This document shows, piece after piece, positions 27,155 to 36,012 of a stretch of 64,000 nt of DNA; the stretch's first letter is position 1; every line of letters starts with the position of its first letter. The position numbers were made by a program, and so were the translations under genes. The notes beneath the pieces are model-generated. The model saw only the letters and a list, made by a program, of their open reading frames with translations. It did not search any database and was not told the origin of the DNA. This DNA is from Sphingosinicella soli (GTDB lineage: Bacteria; Pseudomonadota; Alphaproteobacteria; Sphingomonadales; Sphingomonadaceae), in NCBI RefSeq assembly GCF_014199685.1, contig NZ_JACHNZ010000017.1, positions 1 through 64,000 of the forward strand, in the 5' to 3' direction.

Positions 27155-28574
27155 ACTCGTCTCGACCGATCCCTCCACAGGCGAAGCCGTGTGGCGCGGA
27201 CCTGTTGCCGGCCTCGAGGATGTGAACCGCGCCATCGTCTCGGCGCGCGCCGCGCAGCCGGGGTGGGAAGCGGTGCGCCTTTCGGAACGCGTCGAGCTGA
27301 TGCGCAGGTATCAGAACATCGTGCGCGACCGCGGCGACGCACTCGCGGCGATGATCTCTCGGGAAACCGGCAAGCCGCTGTGGGAAACGAAGACCGAGGT
27401 GCAGAGCGTCATCGGCAAGGTCGACATCTCGCTCACGGCCTATCAGGAGCGGACGGGAAACCGCAAGAAGGACGGCGAGGGCTTCACGCAGCAGCTTCGC
27501 CACCGACCGCACGGCGTTCTGGCGGTGCTCGGCCCCTACAACTTCCCGGCGCATTTGCCGAACGGGCACATTGTGCCTTCGCTGCTTGCGGGCAATGCCG
27601 TGGTGTTGAAGCCTTCGGAGCTGACCCCCGGCACGGCGGCGCTGATGCGTGAATGCTGGATACAGGCGGGCCTTCCCGAAGGCGCGCTGGAGATCGTGCA
27701 GGGTGGCGGCGATGTCGGCCGCGCGCTCGCCGGGCACGAAGGTATCGACGGGCTGCTCTTCACGGGCAGCGCGACGACAGGCCATGCGCTCGCCCGCCAG
27801 TTCGCCGAGACGCCCCACAAGATCCTCGCGCTCGAAATGGGCGGCAACAACCCGCTTATCGTTTGGGACGTGCGCGAGGCCGACCTTCCCGCTGCGGCCG
27901 CGCTCATCGTCCAGTCCGCCTATCTCTCCGCCGGTCAGCGCTGCACCTGCGCGCGCCGCCTAATCGTCGAGGAGGGGAAGCACGAGGCGCTGCTTGAACA
28001 CCTGACGGCGCTCATCGACAAGATCATCGTCGGAGCCCCGTTCGATGAGCCGCAGCCGTTTATGGGCCCGGTCGTCGACAACCGCGCGGCCGATCGCCTT
28101 CTGGATCAGGTCGCGGCGCTCAGGGCCGAAGGCGCGGTCGCAGTACGCCCGCTGACGCGGATCACGCCCGACCGTCCATTCCTCACGCCCGCACTGATCG
28201 ATGTGACGGAGGTGATGTACCGCCCCGACGAAGAGATGTTCGGCCCCGTGCTGCAGCTGATCCGCGTACCGGATTTCTCCGCCGCGATGATGGAGGCGAA
28301 TGCCACGCGCTTTGGACTTTCAGCCGGACTCATCGGCGGCGATCAGCCACTTTACGACCGCTTCTGGTCGGGCGCCCGCGCGGGCATCGTCACCTGGAAC
28401 CGGCCGACGAACGGCGCGGCATCGAACGCACCTTTCGGCGGCGTCGGCGCGAGCGGCAACCATCGGCCGAGCGCTTATTATGCAGCGGATTACTGTGCGT
28501 TTCCGGTGGCAAGCCTCGAGGAAACCAGGGTGCGCGGCGTGATCACGACGGGTCTAAGGGCCGACGAGGAATGA
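27141..28574 (+). CDS. astD: Succinylglutamic semialdehyde dehydrogenase
   Basis: This 477-residue aldehyde dehydrogenase oxidises N-succinylglutamate 5-semialdehyde to N-succinylglutamate with NAD+. It has the general-base Glu in LALEMGGNNPL (about 232-240), the catalytic Cys in SAGQRCTCARR (about 265-275), the NAD contact VLGPYNFPAHLPNGH near 127-140, and the FTGSATTGHALA loop. Length matches AstD. It overlaps astA and shares four bases with the start of astB, so astA-astD-astB are translated as a unit. Confidence 0.95.
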   Translation: MSQPELVSTDPSTGEAVWRGPVAGLEDVNRAIVSARAAQPGWEAVRLSERVELMRRYQNIVRDRGDALAAMISRETGKPLWETKTEVQSVIGKVDISLTAYQERTGNRKKDGEGFTQQLRHRPHGVLAVLGPYNFPAHLPNGHIVPSLLAGNAVVLKPSELTPGTAALMRECWIQAGLPEGALEIVQGGGDVGRALAGHEGIDGLLFTGSATTGHALARQFAETPHKILALEMGGNNPLIVWDVREADLPAAAALIVQSAYLSAGQRCTCARRLIVEEGKHEALLEHLTALIDKIIVGAPFDEPQPFMGPVVDNRAADRLLDQVAALRAEGAVAVRPLTRITPDRPFLTPALIDVTEVMYRPDEEMFGPVLQLIRVPDFSAAMMEANATRFGLSAGLIGGDQPLYDRFWSGARAGIVTWNRPTNGAASNAPFGGVGASGNHRPSAYYAADYCAFPVASLEETRVRGVITTGLRADEE

Positions 28575-29848
28575 GCACGGTCGAGGTGAATTTCGACGGG
28601 CTGATCGGCCCGACGCACAACTATGCCGGGCTCAGCCTCGGCAACATCGCCAGTGCGAAGAACGCCGGCGGCACTTCGCGCCCGCGCGCCGCCGCGCTGC
28701 AAGGCCTCGGGAAGATGCGTTTCCTGATGTCGCTCGGCTTGCCGCAGGGAGTCCTGCTGCCGCACGAGCGCCCCAACGCGGCGTGGCTGCGCACACTCGG
28801 CTTTTCAGGCAGCGATGCGGAGGTTTGTGCGGCGGCGTTCGCGGCGGACCCGGTGCTGTTCCGCAACGCCATGTCGGCTTCCGCGATGTGGACGGCCAAC
28901 GCAGGCACTGTGTCGCCCGCGCCGGATACGGCGGACGGGCGCGTCCACATCACCGCCGCCAACCTCTCCACGATGGCGCATCGCAGCATCGAGCATGCGG
29001 AGACATACCGGCAGCTCGCGATCGCGTTCGCGGACACGCGACACTTCGCTGTCCACGCCCCCGTGCCCGCAAAGTTCGGAGACGAAGGCGCGGCGAACTT
29101 CATGCGCCTCTGCCGCTCGCACGGTGAGAAGGGCGTCGAGGTGTTCATCTACGGCGAGGAGCGGCAGGGCCACTTCCCCTCGCGGCAGGACCGGCGCGCT
29201 TCGGATGCCGTCGCGCGGCTGAACGGGGTGAACGCCGCAATCTTCTGGCCGCAGGCGGATGCGGCGATTCAGGCGGGCGCATTCCACAACGATGTCGTTG
29301 CCGTCGCAAACGAGCGCGTGATGTTCGCACACGAGCAGGCGTTCGAGGACAAGGAGGCGCTCTATGCGGAGCTGCGCCGCCGCCTGCCCGAGTTCGAGAT
29401 CGTAGAGGTTCCGGCAAGCGCCGTGAGCCTTGCGGACGCGATCGGCTCGTACCTGTTCAACTCTCAGCTGGTGACGCTGGCGTCAGGCGAAATGGCACTC
29501 GTCCTGCCGAAGGAGAGTGAGGAGAACGCGCGCGTGAAGGCGTGGCTGGATACCATGCTCGCGGGCAACGGCCCAATCCGCGCGTACCATTTCATCGACG
29601 TGCGCGAATCGATGAAAAACGGCGGCGGGCCGGCTTGCCTGCGCCTACGCGTCGCGGTGAGCGAAGCGGCGCTTGCGGCCATCGACGCGCGCTTCCTGCT
29701 CGATGATGCAAAGGCGGATGCGCTCGAACGGCTGATCGAGCGGCATTGGCCCGAAAGCATCGCACCGGATGATCTCGGCAATCCGGCGCTGTGGGAAACA
29801 GCGTGGGAAGCGCGGCGGGCGCTCTTTCAGCTTCTGGAGCTGGCGTAA
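28571..29848 (+). CDS. astB: N-succinylarginine dihydrolase
   Basis: This 425-residue hydrolase removes two ammonia molecules and CO2 from N2-succinylarginine to give succinylornithine. It belongs to the amidinotransferase (beta/alpha propeller) fold. Typical segments are NFDGLIGPTHNYAGLSLGN at the N-terminus, FRNAMSASAMWTANAGTVSP (about 98-117), FHNDVVAVANERV near 238 and the C-terminal SMKNGGGPACLRLRV that holds the active-site Cys. The length is slightly below the usual 440-450. It ends the AST operon and its last 22 bases overlap the 3' end of the convergent SelO gene. Confidence 0.95.
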   Translation: MSTVEVNFDGLIGPTHNYAGLSLGNIASAKNAGGTSRPRAAALQGLGKMRFLMSLGLPQGVLLPHERPNAAWLRTLGFSGSDAEVCAAAFAADPVLFRNAMSASAMWTANAGTVSPAPDTADGRVHITAANLSTMAHRSIEHAETYRQLAIAFADTRHFAVHAPVPAKFGDEGAANFMRLCRSHGEKGVEVFIYGEERQGHFPSRQDRRASDAVARLNGVNAAIFWPQADAAIQAGAFHNDVVAVANERVMFAHEQAFEDKEALYAELRRRLPEFEIVEVPASAVSLADAIGSYLFNSQLVTLASGEMALVLPKESEENARVKAWLDTMLAGNGPIRAYHFIDVRESMKNGGGPACLRLRVAVSEAALAAIDARFLLDDAKADALERLIERHWPESIAPDDLGNPALWETAWEARRALFQLLELA

Positions 29849-31206
29849 GCCGCGCCCATTCGGCGGATGGCGGCGAGCTTGGTGTTGAAGGCGCTCCAGT
29901 CGTCTGCCTCGTCGATGGGCTTCCAGAACGCCTCGACCTCGTCGATTAGCATCGTGCAGGGCTCAGGGTCGGACCAGTAGGGATGCGTGCAGTTGTCGGC
30001 GGGTTCGTAGGCCGAGACCGCGTTGCGGAACGGCGCGAAGGCATGCGAGTCGTAAACGGTGTCCGCCATGCGCTGTCTGCCGCCGCGCCAGTCGAACCAG
30101 AAGCGGTCGGGGACGATGTCGCTGGCGGCGAGCGCCGTCTCGATGGTCAGGGCCAGTGCTTCGTCCGATTTCGCATCTCGGGGCGTTACGCCCAGCCGCC
30201 ACAGGTAGTGCTGGGCGAGCGCGGCTTCGTACCGTTCGGGGAAGGTCTTCAGCGCGGGGATCAGGCTTTCGGGGGGCGTGACGGTGCGGAGTGCCATTGC
30301 GAGCTGGTGCAGGTTCCATTGCAGCGCCTCGGCCTGACGGCCGAAGCTGTAGAGGCCGAAGTTGTCGAAGTAGGCGGCGGTGAAGCTGTCGTCCCAGCGG
30401 GGTATGAAGCGCCAGGGGCCATAGTCGAAGCTTTCACCTGTGATGTTGATGTTGTCGGTGTTGAGCACGCCGTGCACGAAGCCGGCTGCGCGCCAGCTCG
30501 CGGCGAGACGGGCGGCGCCCGCCACGGCATGATCCATGAGCGCGGCGTAGGGGTCGTCGTGCGTGCCGCCGACGAAATGGCGCAGGCAGTAGTCGACGAG
30601 CGGCGGGATCGCTTCAAGCTGCTTGAGGTAGGCGAGGCGCTGGAAGGTGCCGTAGCGGATGTGGCTGTGGCTGAGGCGGACGAGGACGGCAGAGCGTGTG
30701 GGGGAGGGTTCGTCGCCGCGCGTCAACGCCTCGCCGGTCTCGATCAGGGAGAAACTTTTCGAGGTGTAGACGCCGAGCGCTTCGAGCATCTCGGTCGCCA
30801 GAACCTCGCGCATGCCGCCCTTCAGCGTCAGCCGCCCGTCGCCGAACCGGCTGTAGGGCGTCTGGCCCGATCCCTTGGTGCCAAGGTCGAGCAGGCGCCC
30901 GTGGCCGTCGCGCAGCTGTGCGAACAGGAACCCGCGCCCATCGCCGATCTCCGGGTTGTAGGTACGGAACTGGTGGCCATGGTAGCGCAGGGCCAGCGGC
31001 TGCTCCAGATTGCCGGCGAGCGGAGCGAAGCGCCCGAAGTGATGGACCCAGTCTTCATCGGACAGATCGCCCAGACCGACGGTTTCGGCGTGGCGCTGAT
31101 TGCGGAAGCGCAGGACGGTTTGCGGAAAATCCGCCGCGCCGACCGGATCGTAGTAGTCGCTGCCGAGTTCGAGAACGGCAGGGTCCGGCCGGTACTGTCC
31201 CGTCAT
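29827..31206 (-). CDS. selO: SelO/YdiU family pseudokinase (protein AMPylase)
   Basis: This 459-residue protein matches SelO, a kinase-fold enzyme that transfers AMP to proteins. Visible family motifs are LALRYHGHQF, FLFAQLRDGHGRLLDLGTKG, KGSGQTPYSRFGDGRLTLKGGMREV, and the metal-binding loop GVLNTDNINITGESFDYGP. The C-terminus ends in AAYASSRS and lacks the terminal cysteine reported for longer SelO proteins, whose disulfide gates activity. It is downstream of and overlaps a TetR regulator gene by four bases. The role is likely in redox stress, as for characterised SelO proteins; targets are unknown. Confidence 0.9.
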   Translation of the reverse strand: MTGQYRPDPAVLELGSDYYDPVGAADFPQTVLRFRNQRHAETVGLGDLSDEDWVHHFGRFAPLAGNLEQPLALRYHGHQFRTYNPEIGDGRGFLFAQLRDGHGRLLDLGTKGSGQTPYSRFGDGRLTLKGGMREVLATEMLEALGVYTSKSFSLIETGEALTRGDEPSPTRSAVLVRLSHSHIRYGTFQRLAYLKQLEAIPPLVDYCLRHFVGGTHDDPYAALMDHAVAGAARLAASWRAAGFVHGVLNTDNINITGESFDYGPWRFIPRWDDSFTAAYFDNFGLYSFGRQAEALQWNLHQLAMALRTVTPPESLIPALKTFPERYEAALAQHYLWRLGVTPRDAKSDEALALTIETALAASDIVPDRFWFDWRGGRQRMADTVYDSHAFAPFRNAVSAYEPADNCTHPYWSDPEPCTMLIDEVEAFWKPIDEADDWSAFNTKLAAIRRMGAAYASSRS

Positions 31207-31856
31207 GCCTTCGGCTGGTGCGGCAGTCCGCAGGCGGTGCGTACATAACGGATGGTTTCAGCTTCGACGCGCTGCCTGAGCGCCTCGTCGGCGTCCGGCG
31301 CGAAGGCGATGTCGAGCGCCGCGCCGACCACGGCATAGGTCAGTTCGGCGGCGATTTTCGTATCGAGATCGGCGAGATCGAACGTCTTCGCCATCGCGCG
31401 GTACTGGTTTTCCACCCATGCTGAAACGACCTCGTGCGAGGCGCGGTAGAAGGGCTCGGCGTCTGGGTTGGATTTCAGGCCCATCTTGCCGTGGCTGGCG
31501 GAGCCTGCGCAGTTGGCGTTGACGATGTTTTCCCAGGATTTCTGGGTGGCGCAATAGGCGAAGCAGCGCGCGATGGTGATGCCCGGTTCGAGGTCTTCCA
31601 GCCGATCGCCCGCTTCCATCGCGGCGCACATGCGCTCGCCGTACATGCGGCCCAATTCTTCGAGGAGACTGCGCTTCGAACCGAAATGGTAGAAGATCGA
31701 GCCTTCCGAAACGTCGGCGGCGCGGGCGATGTCGGCGGTGCCGGTTTTGGCGAAGCCCTGTGTCGAGAACAGCAGGTTCGCCGCTTCCAGAACGCGCTGA
31801 CGCGTTTCCGCCGGATCGTATCGCCGCGAACGGCTTTCCGTTACGCGCGTCGCCAT
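31203..31856 (-). CDS. TetR/AcrR family transcriptional regulator
   Basis: This 217-residue regulator has a TetR helix-turn-helix in the first 65 residues (RQRVLEAANLLFSTQGFAKTGTADIARAADVSEGSIFYHFGSK region) and a helical ligand-binding domain behind it. The ATG at 31856 follows GGAGGG by ten bases. A 7-7-7 inverted repeat at 31898-31918, 42 bases upstream, is a natural operator for autoregulation. The gene leads a two-gene operon with selO. The ligand is unknown; two cysteines at about residues 106 and 109 and a third at 124 are worth noting. Confidence 0.88.
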   Translation of the reverse strand: MATRVTESRSRRYDPAETRQRVLEAANLLFSTQGFAKTGTADIARAADVSEGSIFYHFGSKRSLLEELGRMYGERMCAAMEAGDRLEDLEPGITIARCFAYCATQKSWENIVNANCAGSASHGKMGLKSNPDAEPFYRASHEVVSAWVENQYRAMAKTFDLADLDTKIAAELTYAVVGAALDIAFAPDADEALRQRVEAETIRYVRTACGLPHQPKA

Positions 31857-31897
31857 AAAACGCCAACCCTCCACAGCCAATGGTGATGATATGGGGA

Positions 31898-31918
31898 CTT
31901 TTGAGTGAGAGTCAAAAG
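31898..31918. promoter_or_regulatory. Candidate TetR operator
   Basis: CTTTTGA at 31898-31904 and TCAAAAG at 31912-31918 form a perfect inverted repeat with a seven-base spacer. It lies 42 bases upstream of the TetR gene start and only seven bases past the end of the gene before it. The size and position fit a TetR-type autoregulatory operator. Confidence 0.5.
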
Positions 31919-31925
31919 ATTCGTG

Positions 31926-33671
31926 TCAAACGATCTGGCGTTCCAGATGCCGGGCGAGATATTCGAGCGTGGCGATGCGCCGGTACAGGCCGCTGTCGGT
32001 GACGGCTTTCATATTGAAGAACTGCTGCATGTGCGGGAAGTGCAGATCAAGCACACGGCCGAGGAACGCGGGTGTCAGCAGCCCGCCGTGCTCGTCGCGC
32101 ACCGGCCCGAGCCGCCGCCGAACCGCATAGCTGCGCTGGCGGAGCCACGGCGGACGCACGCGCGTGCCAAGCTCGTTCATGCGGTGAGAGAGCGTCGGCG
32201 GCCGGTCGAAGCTGTAGCCATAGTCCGAAGGATATGCGGCCAGCACAGGGTCGATGTGCGTGAGCAGCGCGGCCTCGAAGCGGCCCGCGTTTTTCAACGC
32301 GATCGGCATCTGCAGCGCACCGGCGACCACCTCGTGGTCGAAAAACGGCATGAAATAGGCGCCCTGCCGCCCCACTACGCTGATCTCGCGGCCGAAGAAC
32401 GCACGGCAGCGCATGCGCGGATACAATTGTTCGATCAGGGTGCGGCGCAGCTTGCCTGTTGCGCCGGGCTTTTCGATGGCCTTGAGAGCCTTTGCCTCCA
32501 GTCGATCGATAAAACCTTCCGGGTCGAACACGTCGGTCACGTCGCTGAGTGTGTAGCGCGCGAAGAAAGCGCCCATCACCTGCCGGGCGGTCAGCGCGCG
32601 ATCGGGCAGGTAGAAGAAGTTGCGGAACACCTCGCCGCATCCCCCGGAGACGGCAAGCTGGCCGCCTTCCTGCCGCTGGTGGCGCGCGTGGGCATTGCCG
32701 CCGTTGTCGAACAGGCCGCCATCGGTGACGAGCGCGTCGGTCTCGTGGAAATTGCGCGCAACGATCGCCGGAAAGTCGTCGGGCGTGATGCTGGCGAACG
32801 AAGCCTTCTCGAACGGCTCGAAACGGAAATGTTCATGGTCCGCGATATGCCGCGCCACCTCGACGTCGCCGTCGCCGGGGCTGCCGTAGACATAGACGTG
32901 CGGGCTGACCCCGGCATCACGCAGCAAAGCGAGCGCGAGGCGGCTGTCGAGCCCGCCGGACAGCGGGCATTGCATCCGATCGCCGAAGGCGCCCGCATAA
33001 ATCCGGGCCGATCCCCGCAGTCGTTCGGCCTGCACTGCGATGCGCTTTTCTATCGGCGTGGAGGAAATGCCTTCGGGCAGCGGTTTCGAGACCGCCGTGC
33101 GCAAGGCCGTCGTTCCCAGTTCGATCTGCGCATCGGGCCCCAGCCGCTTCAATTCATGGACGACGGTATCATCGCCCGTCGGGAAGACGTTGAACGCGAA
33201 TTCGTAGACGCCTTGCGGATCGAAAGTGACGCGGTCCAGGCTTTTTGCGGCGGCCAGGAAGCTCGTCGAGACGACATTCCAGTCCGCGTCGTGAAACAGC
33301 TGGAACGCACCGAAGAAATCCGTGAACGCGAAGGTTCGCCCGGCTTTGTGGACGATCGCGGCGAACTGGCCGGACGCGCTCGACCAGTCTTCAAACGGGA
33401 AACGGAAATTCGCGAGCAGCGCGCGGAGCGCCGCCTCGCCGAACTTTTCACCATAGATCAGCGTTCCCGCGACCGCGACGAAATCATCCCCATCCTGCCA
33501 GATGCAGATATGGCTGCCGTGAATCGGTGCGGCGTGGAAGCCGATGTGGGCGGCGCTGCGGATCGGCGTAAACTGCGTGAAACCATGCAGGCGAAACTGT
33601 GCCTGGGCGGCGTCGATTCGCGCTTCGTCGGCATCGTCTTCCGTCAGTCGGCATAGATAAAAGCCGCCCAT
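31926..33671 (-). CDS. Asparagine synthase-related protein lacking the glutaminase cysteine
   Basis: This 581-residue protein resembles class II glutamine-dependent asparagine synthetases. An N-terminal Ntn-hydrolase-like domain (about 1-200) is followed by an ATP-pyrophosphatase domain with the PP-loop SGGLDS at 238-243 and a second conserved region near 325-335 (VSGGCGEVFRNF). The N-terminus reads Met-Gly-Gly-Phe, so Cys2, which cleaves glutamine, is replaced by Gly; ammonia or an amine would have to come from elsewhere. Such proteins often amidate or modify small molecules, peptides or polysaccharides. It is divergent from a glycosyltransferase gene. The start at ATG 33671 is likely; a GTG at 33698 is also possible. 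Confidence 0.8.
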   Translation of the reverse strand: MGGFYLCRLTEDDADEARIDAAQAQFRLHGFTQFTPIRSAAHIGFHAAPIHGSHICIWQDGDDFVAVAGTLIYGEKFGEAALRALLANFRFPFEDWSSASGQFAAIVHKAGRTFAFTDFFGAFQLFHDADWNVVSTSFLAAAKSLDRVTFDPQGVYEFAFNVFPTGDDTVVHELKRLGPDAQIELGTTALRTAVSKPLPEGISSTPIEKRIAVQAERLRGSARIYAGAFGDRMQCPLSGGLDSRLALALLRDAGVSPHVYVYGSPGDGDVEVARHIADHEHFRFEPFEKASFASITPDDFPAIVARNFHETDALVTDGGLFDNGGNAHARHQRQEGGQLAVSGGCGEVFRNFFYLPDRALTARQVMGAFFARYTLSDVTDVFDPEGFIDRLEAKALKAIEKPGATGKLRRTLIEQLYPRMRCRAFFGREISVVGRQGAYFMPFFDHEVVAGALQMPIALKNAGRFEAALLTHIDPVLAAYPSDYGYSFDRPPTLSHRMNELGTRVRPPWLRQRSYAVRRRLGPVRDEHGGLLTPAFLGRVLDLHFPHMQQFFNMKAVTDSGLYRRIATLEYLARHLERQIV

Positions 33672-33780
33672 GCCGCCCCGTTTCCTGTTCGCGTTCACGC
33701 CATGAATGGCGCGTGATCGTTAATTTCTGGCGCTTTGTCACGCCTTTATCGGTGTTTCAACACTGCTATAAGCCGAATCC

Positions 33781-34932
33781 ATGTCCGTAACGCTGCCGCC
33801 CAGCCGTACCCGCCTGCTCCATCTGCACTCGACGTTCGATCTCGGGGGCAAGGAAGCGCGCGCCGTCCGCCTGATGAACGCGCTTGGAGACGGGTTCGTA
33901 CACGACATCGTGAGCGCGGTTCCCGAGGCTGTGGGCGCGGCGCGCCAGATCGCGGCGCATGTCGATGCCCGTGTGCTCCGGGATTTCCCTCCGCTGGCCG
34001 GACGGCTGACGCCCGCGAAGCTGAAAGCGATCGGGACGGCGATCACGCGCGGCCATTACGACCTCGTGCTCACCTACAATTGGGGCGCGCTTGACGGCGT
34101 GATGGCGAACCGGCTGTTCGCGCACCGGCCGCTGGTCCACCACGAGGACGGTTTCAACGACGACGAGGCCGTGCGGCAAAAGCCGGCCCGCATTCTTTAC
34201 CGCCGGCTCGCGCTGCCGTCTGCCGCGGCGCTTGTCGTGCCCTCGCAGGTGCTGGAGCGGATCGCGCTCGGCCCGTGGAAGCAGCCGCGCCGCCGTGTCG
34301 TGCGCGTTCCAAACGGGATCGACAGCGCCTTGTTTTCCGAGCCTCCCCCTGCGGGAAGCATTCCGGGGTTCGAGCGGCGCGAGGGCGAGGTCGTGGTGGG
34401 CACGCTCGCGGGGCTGCGCAAGGTGAAGAACCTGCCGCGCCTCGTCCGCGCCTTCGCAGCGGCGACCCGTATCGTCAGCGTGCCCGCACGTCTCGTTATC
34501 GTCGGCGAGGGGCCGGAGCGTGAGGCGATCCTTGCCGCCGCGACAGAGGCAGGCGTTGCGGACCGTCTGCTGATGCCGGGCTTTCTCGGGCGACCGGAAA
34601 CCTGCGTGGGGCATTTCGATATCTTTGCGCTCTCGTCCGACAGCGAACAGTTTCCGCTCAGCCTTGTCGAAGCGATGGCGGCGGGCCTGCCGGCTGTCGC
34701 CACCGATGTCGGCGATGTGCGCGCAATCGTTTCGGAGCGGAACCGGCCGATGATCGCGCGCGCGGACGACGACATGACGCTCGGACGGCTGCTCGCCCGC
34801 ATGATCGGCGATCCGCTGCTGCGCGCCGAACTCGGCGCGGCGAACCGCGCGCGCGCAATTGCGGAATATGATGAGGCTGTGATGGTGGAACGCTACCGCG
34901 ATATCTACGCCGGCGCGATGGACACGATATGA
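33781..34932 (+). CDS. GT4-family glycosyltransferase
   Basis: This 383-residue protein has a GT-B fold. The N-terminal domain starts LLHLHSTFDLGGKEARAVRLM, a typical acceptor-side loop, and the C-terminal domain carries VVGTLAGLRKVKNL, VIVGEGPER (about 240) and the donor-binding FALSSDSEQFPLSLVEAMAAGLP (about 280-302) with an E-x7-E-like pattern. It should add a sugar from a nucleotide donor to a surface glycan or lipid. TATAAG about seven bases before the ATG could be a -10 element. It overlaps the K+ channel gene by four bases, an unusual pairing. Confidence 0.88.
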   Translation: MSVTLPPSRTRLLHLHSTFDLGGKEARAVRLMNALGDGFVHDIVSAVPEAVGAARQIAAHVDARVLRDFPPLAGRLTPAKLKAIGTAITRGHYDLVLTYNWGALDGVMANRLFAHRPLVHHEDGFNDDEAVRQKPARILYRRLALPSAAALVVPSQVLERIALGPWKQPRRRVVRVPNGIDSALFSEPPPAGSIPGFERREGEVVVGTLAGLRKVKNLPRLVRAFAAATRIVSVPARLVIVGEGPEREAILAAATEAGVADRLLMPGFLGRPETCVGHFDIFALSSDSEQFPLSLVEAMAAGLPAVATDVGDVRAIVSERNRPMIARADDDMTLGRLLARMIGDPLLRAELGAANRARAIAEYDEAVMVERYRDIYAGAMDTI

Positions 34933-36008
34933 GGATCGAGGAGCGGATGCGGCGCGTGATGCGCCCGACATTTCCGGGTCTGCTTGCACGCCCGCGCGAA
35001 GACGGCGGGCGGCTCAGGCGGCCGCCGATGCTCTCCCCACTCGGCAGTCTTGCGGTGCGTATCGGCATCGTGCTCGCGCTGCTCGGCGTCGCGCTTGCAG
35101 GGCACTGGTTCGATCGCGAAGGGTATCGCGATGCGAACGATCCCAAGAACGAAATCAGCTTCATCGACGCGGTCTATTTCACCGCCGTTACGGTAACGAC
35201 CACGGGCTTTGGAGATATCGTTCCCGTTACTCCGCGTGCGCGCATGTTCGATGCGATGGTGGTGACGCCGATCCGCCTGTTCGTCTGGCTGCTGTTCCTC
35301 GGCACGGCCTATCAGTTCCTGGTTCAGCACATGTGGGAGAAGTGGCGCATGAAAAGCATCAGCGCGCGCCTGACGCAGCACTATATCGTGGCCGGATACG
35401 GCACCACCGGAACCGCCGCCGTGGAGGAGCTGGTTGCGAACGGCATCGATCCGCAGCGCATCGTGGTGATCGATGCCTCCCCTTCACGCGTCGAGGCCGC
35501 GCTTGCTGTCGGGGTCATGGGGCTGGAAGGCGATGCCACGCGCAACGAGACCCAGTCCCTTGCGCGCATCGAGACGGCAGAGAGTTTCATCGCCTGCGGC
35601 GGCCGCGACGATACGAGCGCGCTGCTGGTGCTCACCGCGCGCCAGCTCAATCCGAACGCGCGGATCAGTGCGATCATCAAGTCTGCGGACAATGAGGAAC
35701 TCGTGAAGAAGGCGGGCGCGGACACGGTCATCAATCCGGTGACGCTCGGCGGGCACCTGCTCGCGCGCGCGGCGAGCGGCAGCCACATCGTCGATTATAT
35801 CAGCGATCTGGTGACGGCGGCGGGACGGGTTCAGCTTATCGAACGGGCGGTGCGCGACGATGAAATCGGAAGGCCGCTCTCGTCGTGCGGGCAGGGGCTT
35901 GCCGTGCGGATCATTCGCGGGAGCGAGGTGATCGGTTTCTGGGAGCCTGCCGCAGGAAGCATTGCCGCAGGGGACATCATTCTGGAAATCGTGCCGCTGG
36001 CCGGTTAA
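34929..36008 (+). CDS. Potassium channel family protein with RCK/TrkA-N domain
   Basis: This 359-residue protein has two transmembrane helices (about 41-60 and 110-130) around a pore loop with the selectivity-like filter TTTGFGD near 92-98, then a TrkA-N Rossmann domain (GYGTTGTAAVEEL, with VVIDASPSR) and a RCK-C tail ending near EIVPLAG. It should form a K+ channel whose gating depends on a nucleotide or ion bound by the RCK ring. It overlaps the glycosyltransferase by four bases (ATGA). The start at 34929 gives a basic 40-residue leader. Confidence 0.88.
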   Translation: MRIEERMRRVMRPTFPGLLARPREDGGRLRRPPMLSPLGSLAVRIGIVLALLGVALAGHWFDREGYRDANDPKNEISFIDAVYFTAVTVTTTGFGDIVPVTPRARMFDAMVVTPIRLFVWLLFLGTAYQFLVQHMWEKWRMKSISARLTQHYIVAGYGTTGTAAVEELVANGIDPQRIVVIDASPSRVEAALAVGVMGLEGDATRNETQSLARIETAESFIACGGRDDTSALLVLTARQLNPNARISAIIKSADNEELVKKAGADTVINPVTLGGHLLARAASGSHIVDYISDLVTAAGRVQLIERAVRDDEIGRPLSSCGQGLAVRIIRGSEVIGFWEPAAGSIAAGDIILEIVPLAG

Positions 36009-36012
36009 ACCT

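Noticed and set aside
31905-33656. 583-codon plus-strand frame opposite the asparagine-synthase-like gene
   Set aside because: The opposite strand has the PP-loop and family homology; this frame has none.
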